Source of the DNA: Chromera velia
Taxonomy: Eukaryota > Sar > Chromeraceae
Reading direction: 5' to 3'
DNA: 24,478 nt
Assembly (NCBI GenBank): GCA_018398765.1
Contig: JAHBMJ010001415.1
Location: 6,344 to 30,821, forward strand
Below are positions 1-9,700 of this stretch, piece after piece. Position 1 is the stretch's first letter. Each line of letters starts with the position of its first letter. The notes under the pieces are model-generated. The model searched no databases. It was given only the letters and a program-made list of their open reading frames with translations, and was not told where the DNA came from. A program made the position numbers and the translations under genes.

Positions 1-574
1 CCTCCCTCCAGCCCTCTTACACAACGCCGTTGCATAAGGTATTTTGTATGAGCCCCCTAGCGTGGAACCAATCAGTCAATCAAGTAAAAACTAGCTAGAG
101 ATCAAAAGATTCATCATAATACGATGACATAAGATAAAGATGAATCTTAGATAATCTCATAACAAGTTCATTGACAACTCATGTATCTGGCCGTATACTT
201 AGACACGTGACTTGGATAGCACTCAGTCTATCTCTAATTCTCAACATTCCGCTCTCTCAGCGCTCTCCATTCATTGATGAACGCCCCCACTACCGCCCCC
301 AGGCCTCTTCACTTACTGCAAAGGACCGACAAGGCTGTCGGTGAATTCTAGCATGTAGAGCTTAAAGACAGGGAATCAAGCAAGGGGAGAGCACTTTGGA
401 AAAAGAACTGATCCTCTCCGCCAGAGTCGAAACTCCTCAAGAGCAGATAGAGAAGGAAAAAAAAAAAAAGCTGGAGACGATGCAAAACGGGCATGGGTAT
501 ATGTAGTGCAGCTTTCTTTCTTGCCCCTTCTTCTCTGGCCGAGAGATGAAAGGAGAAAGACAGAGAAAGCGCAA
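1..574. other. Intergenic region, no gene seen
   Basis: Downstream flank of the Hcp-like gene. The first 240 bases are AT-rich with no long open frame. The open frames at 376-624 and 506-835 are rich in low-complexity residues, and the second overlaps the terminal Hcp exon antisense. I see no RNA gene or repeat family I can name. Confidence 0.5.
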
Positions 575-1757
575 CTATGCTTGTGGAGATCCGGACCAGT
601 CGAAGTGCGCAGACGTGTCCCCATCCTCCCCTACATGATCAATCTGCATCGAATGGTATGCGTAGTGGATCTGCAGGCAGGCAGGCAGAAAAGAATTGAA
701 GGAATCAAGCGACGGGAAGGGGGGATGAGTGGCATCGATCAGGAGAGTCCAACATGCGGGCCGGGATTTTCTTTTGGAACGTTTCTCTTCTCCTTCAGTT
801 CTCCTTCAGAAGCAAAGTGTTGCCCGGCTTTTTGAATTGAGCCTGAGTGACTTCTTTCTGAGATCGCAATCTTGCAGCCACTGCCGTTCTATTTTTTTCA
901 CTTCCATCCCCCTTTGTCTTCTCTTCTTCTCCGTGCCTGGGTTTCCTGACGGAAATCTACACCTCAAAGTTCCTGCCATCGTAATCCTGCTACAGAGGGA
1001 GGATTGCAGGATGGAATGCATGCAGCCCCCCCCCCCCTCCAATGCAGCCGACGCAGACAGATGGGATGATGAAGCCATCCCCTGCCGAAAGAGCAGAGAA
1101 GGATCAGTGAACTGTTTGGAGGAAATCCGGGGTGACCTCCCCGATCTGTGAAGCGAGAGGAGAACAACAGATCTCCACTCAGCAAGCAGTGGAGTACAGT
1201 TTTCCTGCCGTCTGTCTGTCTGTCTGCCTGTCTGTTTTTCCTTTTGTGTCTGACTGTCTGTCCTCTTGTCTGTCCCTCTGCCTCTCTGTCTGTGTCTAGC
1301 TCTCTGTCTATCTCTCTCTCTTTCGGTCTGTGTTGCTTTGTCTGTCTGTCTGTCCGTCTGCCTGCTTTTCTGACCGACTGACGATCATGTTGGCCTCCCC
1401 CTCCACGTAGTTCATTTTGACATCGGCGAGCCGCCCCTCTCGGCAGTTCATCTGGATGAACTTGCCCTCTGTCCCGTCGCGTCTGTTGCTGAAGAATTTT
1501 ATCGTCGCGTTCACAGTGTGACCGCGCTCAAGGGCCTGCAGACAAACACGCACAATGGTTAAACCGCTTTTGCCAGTGTTCTCGGCAACGCTAAGGCAGA
1601 AGGACTGAATAAAAAAAGAGTAATAGAAGTCGCTCGCTGGACTTCACGTATACATCAAAAAAAGAGAGGCCACTTCATCATCTTTCTTGCTTGTGATTCT
1701 GACTTTTCGCTTGACGTGTGAAGAAGAGACCAACCACACTACACACACGAGCGAGCG

Positions 1758-1789
<32 letters not shown>

Positions 1790-2784
1790 CAGTAGTCAAG
1801 AGTTTGCTTGCCTGCATGAGCATGGGAGTGGCTGGTCCCTGCGGACAGTCGAATTCGATCCGGTCGTAGTGCGTGTGGCCCGAGACGCGTGCCCCCGTTC
1901 CGATGTCCCTCTTCAGACCGTACGAGATCCTTTTACACTGGATCCATTCCGCCCTGACATGCAGGGGGGGGCGGGAGGTTCACAACGAAAGAAAAATCAA
2001 GCAGGCACAAACTGGGAAGGACACATACACTGACGTATACAAAAAGGCGGGCGGGCACTCGAGCAAACAGGAATGAGAGCAGACAGAGAGGTAGGGAAGG
2101 ATTTCCAAAAGAGTGCTGAAACACGAACGCACAGAAAGCGATCCCTAGAAGGGAAAACCGGAAGGCAGGGGCGAACGGTTACAGACACGCGACAAATTTT
2201 TCAAAGCAAGGCCGGAAAATTACCTTGGAAGTTCCTCTCCTCCAATGTGGGTAATGTCCGTGTTGCCCATCACACTTTTGCCGTTGCTCTCAAAATGGAC
2301 GAAGGCGTAGGTGTTCCCTTTAGTAACTGCTGAGTTCAGAGAGTCTGAAGGCAGACAGAAACTTGAAGGCAGAATTTGATGTTGCGCAATGCCACTCTCA
2401 AGCCTTTGGTGTGTCCACATCTTTGGCCAGCGTGCAGATACAGGATCGTCACCAAATCTCAGGAAAGTAAGATATGTCAGGCAAGATAAACAACAGATAC
2501 ATGTTGTATCTCTGCGTCTTTGTGCTTCCAGCGTTGCTTGTTCCCACTGTAATACACCTCGAGAATATACAGTGCTACCTGTCGCTCCCATCTAAAGTCA
2601 TAAATGAGCAGGAAGGAGACGTTCGCTCGCGTGGCTCACCTGCAGTCTTGCTTTCCGACGAGGCCTCCGTGAGCGCTTCAGATCCACGAAGAGCCGTGCC
2701 GATTCGTGCTCCGGATCCGGACACCACCAGCGTCACCAAGCAAGCCACAAGAAGGAGACGAGAAAAGGAGGAAGCAGTCTGCAT
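575..2784 (-). CDS. Secreted Hcp-like protein (type VI secretion tail-tube family, PF05638), five exons
   Basis: Exons in transcript order: 2784-2640, 2344-2224, 1953-1812, 1535-1383, 670-575 (657 bases, 218 residues). Junction phases are 1, 2, 0, 0 and all match. Residues 1-26 form a signal peptide (basic n-region MQTASSFSR, then LLLVACLVTLVVSG). Residues about 57-212 follow the Hcp pattern: an opening strand YAFVHFESNGKS, a GxxxSGHTHYDRIEF strand, the hallmark ATPMLMQALERG (family: aspartate/alanine-x-P-LL-x-A-L-x-x-G), NATIKFF, then a closing block IHYAYHSMQIDH followed by TSAHFDW, equivalent to the bacterial closing xYxxIxWxH...GTSGxDDW. In bacteria Hcp forms stacked hexameric rings ejected by the type VI machine. 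Nothing else of that machine is visible here. Secretion into the ER is predicted; function is unknown. Acceptors end in CAG; intron 3 has a GC donor. Reading on past exon 4 would end in repeat-coded residues at 1308, so the splice to exon 5 is preferred. Start ATG is unambiguous. Confidence 0.8.
1209..1372. repeat. Degenerate TCTG microsatellite tract
   Basis: About 160 bases of imperfect TCTG/TGTC repeats with CT-rich interruptions. It lies inside intron 4 of the Hcp-like gene, immediately downstream of the donor, and is (CAGA)n on the transcribed strand. Confidence 0.9.
1536..1811 (-). other. GC-AG intron (intron 3 of the Hcp-like gene)
   Basis: The donor reads CAG|GCAAGC and the acceptor TGCAG|GCC. 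Both flanking exons are in phase 0 and join PMLMQ to ALERG, a conserved Hcp helix. GC donors usually need a strong surrounding match to U1, and this one has it. A (TC)n run lies inside the intron on the transcribed strand. Confidence 0.7.
1749..1789. repeat. GAGC then (GA)n microsatellite
   Basis: Three GAGC-like units run into a (GA)n run of about 29 bases. It sits in intron 3 of the Hcp-like gene and is pyrimidine-rich on the transcribed strand. Confidence 0.9.
2707..2784 (-). other. Signal-peptide coding segment of the Hcp-like gene
   Basis: The first 26 codons give a short basic/polar head, a 14-residue hydrophobic core (LLLVACLVTLVVSG) and small residues (SGSGA) suited to signal peptidase. 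The next 30 residues (RIGTALRGSEALTEASSESK and on) are polar and do not belong to the Hcp fold, so they form a linker between cleavage site and domain. The exact cleavage point is inferred. Confidence 0.7.
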
Positions 2785-3578
2785 GTTAAGATCAATACCT
2801 CAATTGGACGAGACGTTTCAAATTGATCACTTTAGAGAGTAGAGGATCCAGTGGGCGCCGCGTCGCCGTCTCCTTTTTGACCGTTGCTTGCGTAGCCTCC
2901 TGCGTCTCTAGGAAAGCGTGGATTGATGCATGAAAAGGGAATCATGGAGAAGCATGCACTCTCCATCAAGAAGCAGCTTGCCTTTGATCCTGATACATCC
3001 TGATGCCTTCTGATACCTTAGCACATCTTAGCACCATATAGCACCATTGAGGACCGCCATGGACCGCTTAATTCTCAAATCAGATATTGTTTCGTATATT
3101 GCATGTTGCCTGACCCCAGCTAGGCTCCGCGCCGAGTCCGCGCGCGGGCCGGGCCCGGCCATGCAGATGGGGCCCGGCGGCCGCATGCAGATCCGATTTT
3201 GAACAGATGGCATGGCCATGGCATGGCCCCACGAAATCGGCTCACATGCCACAATCATGCCACATGACCTGACAACACATACATACCCTCATGCACTATA
3301 TACGTGCTTGCGATCATGCAGTGGACTGTAAGCTGTAAACAGACACGCATTCAGTTCTTCAGATTCCCACGTGTACCCAATTGACAGTCCCTTGAGGCTT
3401 GAGCGAATTGGATTCCAATCTCAATTCTCTCTTTTTTGGTGACGGGCCGGACCAACTGCCCAAGCGGACCGGCGTGTTGCTTTGTGTTGCTCACGAACTA
3501 CTGTTGTGTGTTGCCCAAGCAACACCCTGCTTTCAAATTTTGCTGTTGCCTTCTGCTGCTCCGTCTACATTCGTTCAG
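2785..3578. other. Divergent intergenic region between the Hcp-like and ankyrin genes
   Basis: No gene is supported. The segment should carry promoters for both outward-reading genes, but I cannot point to a specific element. It holds short imperfect repeats (GATCCTGATACATCCTGATG at 2986-3005 and neighbours; TAGCACATCTTAGCACCATA at 3018-3037), a GC-rich direct repeat at 3151-3192, and a CCATGG/GGCATGGCC palindromic patch around 3205-3230. Confidence 0.5.
3151..3192. repeat. GC-rich direct repeat
   Basis: GGGCCCGGCCATGCAGAT (3151-3168) is followed by a second copy, 3170-3192, that carries a five-base GGCCG insert between GGGCCCGGC and CATGCAGAT. The patch is far richer in G and C than its flanks. 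Confidence 0.75.
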
Positions 3579-4805
3579 ATGGACGGGGCCGATGAAAAAA
3601 ATTCCCCTGAGCTCAGCGTCTCCAACGGTCTATTGCGACTGTCGCCGATGATCCTGCAGAACGTCCGCAGATTTCGCCCTATTGAGGCTGAGCTTTTGCG
3701 AGAACAGGTCGAAAAGTGTGCTGACGAGAGGGAGGGGCGGGCGGACCTGGTTCTTCTCCTCAGACTGGGTGCAGACATCAATGAGTTGGTGGAAGTGGCG
3801 GATAGATTTTTACCTGGGCACAAAATCTACAGAGAGACTGCTCTCCACCTCGCAGCCTCGATCGGCTCAGTCGACACAGTGTTGACTCTTCTGGAATACG
3901 GCGCCGCTGTTGAGAGAAGAGACTCAGCAGGCTGGTCAGCCCTCATTAGGGCATCCTGGAAAGGGCGCACACCAGTTGTGAAAGTCCTTCTGGAAGCAAA
4001 GGCAGCGATTGACGTTGTCACAGAGGACAAGCATTGGACTGCGTTGATGCAGGCCTCACACAAAGGACATCTGGATGTTGTGAGAGTCTTGACAGAGGCA
4101 GGGGCGGATCCGAACAAGTCTGCAAGAGACGGTGAGTATACTGCCCTGCTTCTCGCCTCCATGGCCGGGCATTCAAAAGTGGTGGAGATTCTCATTTCCG
4201 CGGGTGCAAATATGGAGGCCTGTGATGGGCATTATGGATCGACTCCATTAATATGGGCTTCTGACATAGGAAATGTTGAGGTGGTGAGGATACTCATCGA
4301 GGGAAAAGCAGACCCCAATGCCCAGTGCGGGATCGGTCAGACCGCTCTCATCAAAGCCTCAGAGAATGGACATACTGAGGTGGTCAGAGCGATTCTGACC
4401 GCATCGGAGGACGTGGATGTCGACGCTTGTGACCCAGATGGAACACGCGCCCTGATGCTGGCAGCAGGGATAGGGTACACCGACATTGTAAAGCTTTTGG
4501 TCGAGGCAAAGGCAAACCTGCATGCCGTCGACGCTTACAGAAAGACAGCGCTCGCTCGTGCTTGTGATCGTGGTCACGACGCAGTCGCTGAAATTCTCAG
4601 AGGCGCAGCTGCAAGTGCAGCAGCCTCCTCGGTCCTTCCAGCCCCGCCAGAGGACCTCAATCTGGTTACCAACACCAGACGGTGGCGTGACCGCTCCACC
4701 GATCCCGGTCGAGAGGGAATTTATCGCTACAGCACAGCCGGTCGTGTTTCGTCGGGGGACGCCCCGGAATCATTCGGAGACCTCGATCCCAGCTTCGGCG
4801 TCTAG
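3579..4805 (+). CDS. Ankyrin-repeat protein, single exon
   Basis: 408 residues from the first in-frame ATG. About eight ankyrin repeats fill residues 50-345, each with the TALxxAxxxGHxxVVxxLLxAGAD-type pattern split over two helices. Clear examples are TALHLAASIGSVDTVLTLLE, TALMQASHKGHLDVVRVL, TPLIWASDIGNVEVVRIL and RALMLAAGIGYTDIVKLL. The N-terminal 45 residues and the C-terminal 60 (Ser/Pro/Arg-rich, ending DLDPSFGV) are not repeats. Ankyrin arrays bind proteins; no enzymatic domain, signal peptide or membrane segment is present, so a cytosolic or nuclear scaffold is likely and the partner is unknown. The frame stays open upstream to 3399 but only from a TTG. The ATG sits right after TTCGTTCAG, which also looks like a splice acceptor, so an upstream exon or a 5' UTR intron cannot be excluded. 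Confidence 0.85.
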   Translation: MDGADEKNSPELSVSNGLLRLSPMILQNVRRFRPIEAELLREQVEKCADEREGRADLVLLLRLGADINELVEVADRFLPGHKIYRETALHLAASIGSVDTVLTLLEYGAAVERRDSAGWSALIRASWKGRTPVVKVLLEAKAAIDVVTEDKHWTALMQASHKGHLDVVRVLTEAGADPNKSARDGEYTALLLASMAGHSKVVEILISAGANMEACDGHYGSTPLIWASDIGNVEVVRILIEGKADPNAQCGIGQTALIKASENGHTEVVRAILTASEDVDVDACDPDGTRALMLAAGIGYTDIVKLLVEAKANLHAVDAYRKTALARACDRGHDAVAEILRGAAASAAASSVLPAPPEDLNLVTNTRRWRDRSTDPGREGIYRYSTAGRVSSGDAPESFGDLDPSFGV

Positions 4806-5617
4806 TTCGGCGTGAGCCTCAATCCGTAGTCCATCCGTAGTCTCTCGTAGTCAAATGCACGTGTGCACGATGTTGTGCAGGATTGAATATGGCTAAACTT
4901 TTTAATATTTAACGCCAGCTGCAGCTTGGTTGTTTATGCCTTGTCATTTGGTTACGAATGAATGAAGAACCAATGTCTGTATGAACGTCTTTGAGTCTTT
5001 AGGAATGAGTGCCATTGAGTTACCCAATTTAAGTAGCCCCTTGAGTAGCCTATTCTAGAGCCTATTAAACAGCCCTATTTTAACGTAAGTGACCATCTAC
5101 TATAAGTTTATAACTTAGTTTATAAGGTTGTTCTGTATATGTCTAGAAGCATATCCTAGAGCATATCTATATGAAAATGTATAAGTAGAAACAAATTCAA
5201 ACAATTAAATAAAGCCCAAAATATTTTTTTTTTTTTTTTTAAATTATGTTGCCTCTTAAAGTTTAATGAATAGAAAGAGTTAATTTGAGTTGACTTATTC
5301 AACAAGGCTATAAAAAAGTGTAAAAACAAATTATTGAAGCCTAAGAGGCTGAGCATTATAAATTTTGTTTTTTAAACTCTGTTTTTCTTTCTAAGATATA
5401 AACTAGCCTGTGCCTAGGCCTGTGCACTGTAAAATGACATTGTTCTTACTTTTTAACTTATATATCAAGCATGATCAAGCCTGTCGACCTCGGGCTGTCT
5501 TATATTTTTTAATTAATACCTATAAATTTATAGAATATCAATCTAGAATTAATGCGTTTGTTGTATCTACTCTGTTTGCACATGCAACGGGATGGTACAA
5601 ACTTTACTTTGGTGCGC
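4806..5617. other. AT-rich intergenic island
   Basis: From about 4880 to 5570 the sequence turns strongly AT-rich, with a T17 run at 5224-5240, while both neighbours are balanced or GC-rich. No frame encodes anything recognisable: the short frames at 5156-5356 and 5410-5745 are AT-biased chance frames. It separates the 3' ends of two convergent genes. Decayed mobile DNA is possible, but I find no terminal repeats. Confidence 0.55.
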
Positions 5618-6731
5618 TCAAGCAGGAGAGCGAGAAAAAGACGACCCGAAGAGAAGTGCCCGACTATCCTGTTCTTTTCCTGCCGAACCCCTTCTCGCGG
5701 TTACCTGTTTTGCTCTGTTTTTTGCTGCCTGCTGTCGCCAGGTGATTTCGGCTGCCGCTGCGTGATGCCTTTCAGCTCGTCCTTGTGCGTTGGAGAGAGC
5801 GTCGAGCCCCTCTGCCGAGGCACAGGAGGTGCCGGGCAAGCCTGTGTTTCGTTGAGAGTAACAATGCGCTTTCTTTGCTTTGACATCAGCGCCCTGCACA
5901 CCGAAAGACAAGGAACAGGGGGACTGAGATGCCCTTTGCAGCGCCACACAGGCAGGTCCTCCCTGGCCCTCAGGAGACCATACAGAAATCAGACCGGATC
6001 GGACATCAGCAAGGTCTTGTCCCAACGAGAGGGGACAACAGCGTGAGAAGAAAGAGCCCCCCGCGTCTGCAGAGTGGAGGTCCAAATAGATCGCGGTGTC
6101 GCATGTTGCCTCAAGGATTCCCTGCAGGAGAGGGTGCTGCTCTTGTCTGATCAGCATCGCGCGGGAGAGCACACACGGATCTAGCGCCTTGCAGGAGACC
6201 TCATGAGAAGCTGAGCCTTCGTCCCTTTCTCTATCTTGCTTCTGAAGACAGCTGAGCCTGAGAGCCTCAGACAACGCGGCACACTGTCGCACCTCCTCCT
6301 GCTGCTGGCGGTTGGCGCACAGATGCGCCGCCGCCAGATGGAACGCCGAGGGCCAGACCGTCGATCGATTCTGCAGGAAGGAAGGGAGGAACGGGGACAA
6401 GCAAATAGATAGACAGACAGATGGGAAAGCAGACAGAAAATTTTGAGAAGGATCCTCGCAATCTTCCAGTTCCTCTCACCCCCTGTCTTTGAAACTATGC
6501 CTAGCTTGGCAACCGAGCTTGACCAGGAACCTTTCTCTGCTGGCAGGCACGAAGAAAAGAGACCAACACTCAGAGAAGATGAAGTTTCGGCAGTCCTTCA
6601 TGGAGCCGAACCACTCAACACATCTATTTCAGCAAAATTCTAGAGAGGGGGGGCACAAAAAGGCGATGCGATAAAACCACTATCTCATGTTACAGCTGTA
6701 CTATTAAGAAATCTTCACCTCTCTCGTTTCA

Positions 6732-6771
<40 letters not shown>

Positions 6772-9700
6772 TATTTCTGTACTGACAGGGAAAGCAACAG
6801 GAATGGGCGCAGCGGGGAAGAGCTCCGAGAAGGGGCGCTTCGAATTCCCCTGAAGACTGAAGCGGTCGCCTTCTCCCTCCCCTCCAGCTTCTGGAGCCAC
6901 AACTTTCAGCGTTCCCCCACCGCACCCCGTCTCTGCTGCACTGCCGCTGCACGTCCTCTCAACAAGATCAGAGAGGAGGGCAGCAGGACTGGAGGACCTC
7001 AACAGCGTTGCAGTGGGAAACAGGGCAGCTTGGCAATCTGCGTGCGTCAACAAAGGGGAATCAAAGCACTGTTCTTCGGTCAAACGGTGCCCGTGAGGCG
7101 ACGACGAAATTCAAAAATGGATCTGGTATCAGTAAACTTTTGAGCATCGGAGCTTTCTTTTTCGTCCTCGATCACCCTCTGCGGACGCCCGATTTTCAAA
7201 GGATCAAACTACCATACAATAACAGAAAACGCAACACTTCTGAGAGCAACCATTACAATAGAAGCTCTGTCTGACATTATCACCCTCTTCACGGACCTCT
7301 GCAGAGGCCCCACTTCTGCGTCTCCTCCTCCTCGTACCAATTTACAAAGTCCTTCGTTGACACACGGGTCGAGCATCCCTGCACGCAGACACACAGGTAG
7401 ACAGACAGACAGAGTAGATCGCACGCAAGGTGGAAAACTCAGACGCCAGTCCGTTGTGATGTCCGTCTCTTGGTGTCTTCGAGAGAACAGGAAGGCGAGA
7501 AGGAAATGCAGGGGAAACTTTTGTCAACAGATGTTACCATTTTAATACAGAAAAGCCCCCCTTGCCCGCCGCCCCCAAATCCACACGCACAATAAGGAGA
7601 TGCCCACCTTATGTCTGCAGAGAGCCCCGAGACGTTCTCCTTGCGCCCCAGGCTTCTGAATACAGAAAGAAAGAAAGACAGACAGACAGACAGACAGAAA
7701 GAAAGAAAGAAAGAAAAGGAGACAACATGAAGACGGGCGGAAAATCTCCAGCGGAATGAGATAGGAAGCTGAAGAACGTCAACGCAAAGAAAGTCAGCAT
7801 CACTCGAAGAACAGCGCTAGCCAGACCCAGAAACACCCCCCCCGTATGGTTTACTGCGCACACATTATGCTCCAGACAAAAGCGGCTCAGCGGCATGATG
7901 CCATGCAGAGTCGTGGGAAAGCTAAAAACACAAAAGTCCTTTGACAGCTTGAATGGATCGCCCCCGTATTTTTCCACACAAAACAGCTACCTCATTTTTT
8001 CCAGAAGTCAACAGCGGCAGGGCTTCCAGCTTCTCCCCCTTCTGCTCGAGGATGTTCACCCTCATTGTGGCTCTGTCCCCTTCCCCTTCCGCAGAAACCC
8101 GCCCTCCTCTGCCCACCAGAACGACGTCATCAGAGGTTGCGTTTGCCCAGAAGGCAGAGTTTGGTTGACTGATGCCGGAAGCCTCCTGCCCCCTCTTTCT
8201 TCTTCTCTCAACTGGTGCAGCACAGCGACCAGTTGAGTGACTGTAGACCACCGGAATGTTTTGTGTGCAGACTGCAGGGGTGCAGCAGGAGAAGACGCAG
8301 ACCTGTCCCGCGTCCAGAGGCGCTCTGCAGACGCCTGAGTGCACTGCCCTTGAATGGAGACAGCGTCGGCACATCCCGGGGGAGAACGGAGAGGGCGAGA
8401 AATTCTGCATTGAAAAAAAATGCATAACGAAGCTGCAAGGTTTCTTTGCACCTCTGAAGATTCAAAAAGACAGTGAAGCTCTGTACATGTATGGATCAAC
8501 TCAAAGCGATAAACAAAAGTCACGGAAGGCGCCGGCACATGAGCGTGTACACTGTCAGTATTCCAGGAACCGGAGAAGGATAATTGAGTAGAACGCTACC
8601 AACCTCACAAACTGAAAAAGCTTCCCAATCGCTGGGCTCCAAACTCTCCCCGCAAGCATCTTCGTACTCTCTGGGCATTCTCTGCACATAAATTTCATCT
8701 TCTGTCTCCTGATGCTGCCCTCCTTCTTCTGAGAGGCCAAACCGTGGAAGAGCCGAGGCGGCAGGTGGCTGCTGGTTTGGGTCTTTCTTCTCCTTCTCCT
8801 TCTCAGTCGAGAAGAGCTCATCTGCAGCCCCGCGGAGGGCCTCTGTCAGGCCCACATTGCTTGCGCGCTTGTTTCCTTTTGTATGATCTGTCTTGCATTC
8901 CTTCTCTCCTTTGGTGTTCTTCGTGTCGTCTTCGTCTTCGGGGTTGCCTGGAAGGAGACGGAAGTCCATGTCTACCCGGAGGCTCTGGATTCTTTCTGCC
9001 AATTTGGGCATCGCCTCTCTCATCCAGGAGGCACCCTCCATTTCGGCCTGTAGAAGCGGCCTTCTCCGGGGAGACTGCGGCCGGTTGTCGAGGTGAACCC
9101 GTGGGGAGTGCCTCGAGGGCTTGGCATGGGGGGTTAAGATGGAGGCGATGGAAGCGCCAGCTTTTCTGACTGTGCTGAACGAGTTAGTGCACTTAGGCGG
9201 CTGACAGTCCGTTGGCTGATTAGTTTGGCAGGCAGGTCCGTGGCAGGCGGGTTGGGTGTTTATTGTACTGATAATTCTTTGACCTATTACAGATGCGTTG
9301 CAAGAGGGCGGATGTGGGGATGTGTGGGCGCACGGACATGAACATGGGGGGCAGCACGGGGAGGAACAGAGGGGAGGGCTGGGTTGCGGAGGGAAAGGAG
9401 GCCCGTTGACAAAAGGGAGGGGCCAGAGAAAAGGGATGACCCCAGGAGGAGAGGGCCAATATGGAGACTGGGTAAGGGGGCATTGGGGTTGGTGCGTCGG
9501 GGGGGTGGGGGGTTGGGGTGGGGGGGGTTCTTTTTCTGCTGTCGGTGTTTCGTCTTCAAAAGAGACCTTGCTGCCTTCTCGCTTTGAAGAGGTCATAATG
9601 CTAGAANGCTGCGAAAGAATTTCCCCGCTTGGGCGTCCCGGGAGCGTGCGATGGAGGAGGCGGCGGCGGGGCAGGTGGCGACCCTCCTCTGTCGGTTGAT

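Noticed and set aside
729..1151. 140-residue plus-strand frame
   Set aside because: Antisense to Hcp intron 4, Ser/Phe/Leu-rich from pyrimidine-rich DNA; no domain and no conserved pattern.
1308..1382. Read-through of Hcp exon 4 to a stop at 1308
   Set aside because: The added residues come from the TCTG microsatellite, and the protein would lack the conserved Hcp ending present in the exon at 670-575.
575..2784. Bacterial contamination as the source of the Hcp-like sequence
   Set aside because: The gene has four introns with the same acceptor style as the synthase gene and lies on the same contiguous sequence as multi-exon eukaryotic genes.
3399..3578. N-terminal extension of the ankyrin protein
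   Set aside because: It begins at TTG, not ATG, and shows no ankyrin pattern. An upstream exon remains possible but is not demonstrated.
7609..7977. Membrane-like segment (FLGLASAVLRVMLTFFALTFFSFL) on the minus strand
   Set aside because: It lies in the intron before the 48-base exon, over the pyrimidine tract, and continues into TTTC/TGTC repeats.
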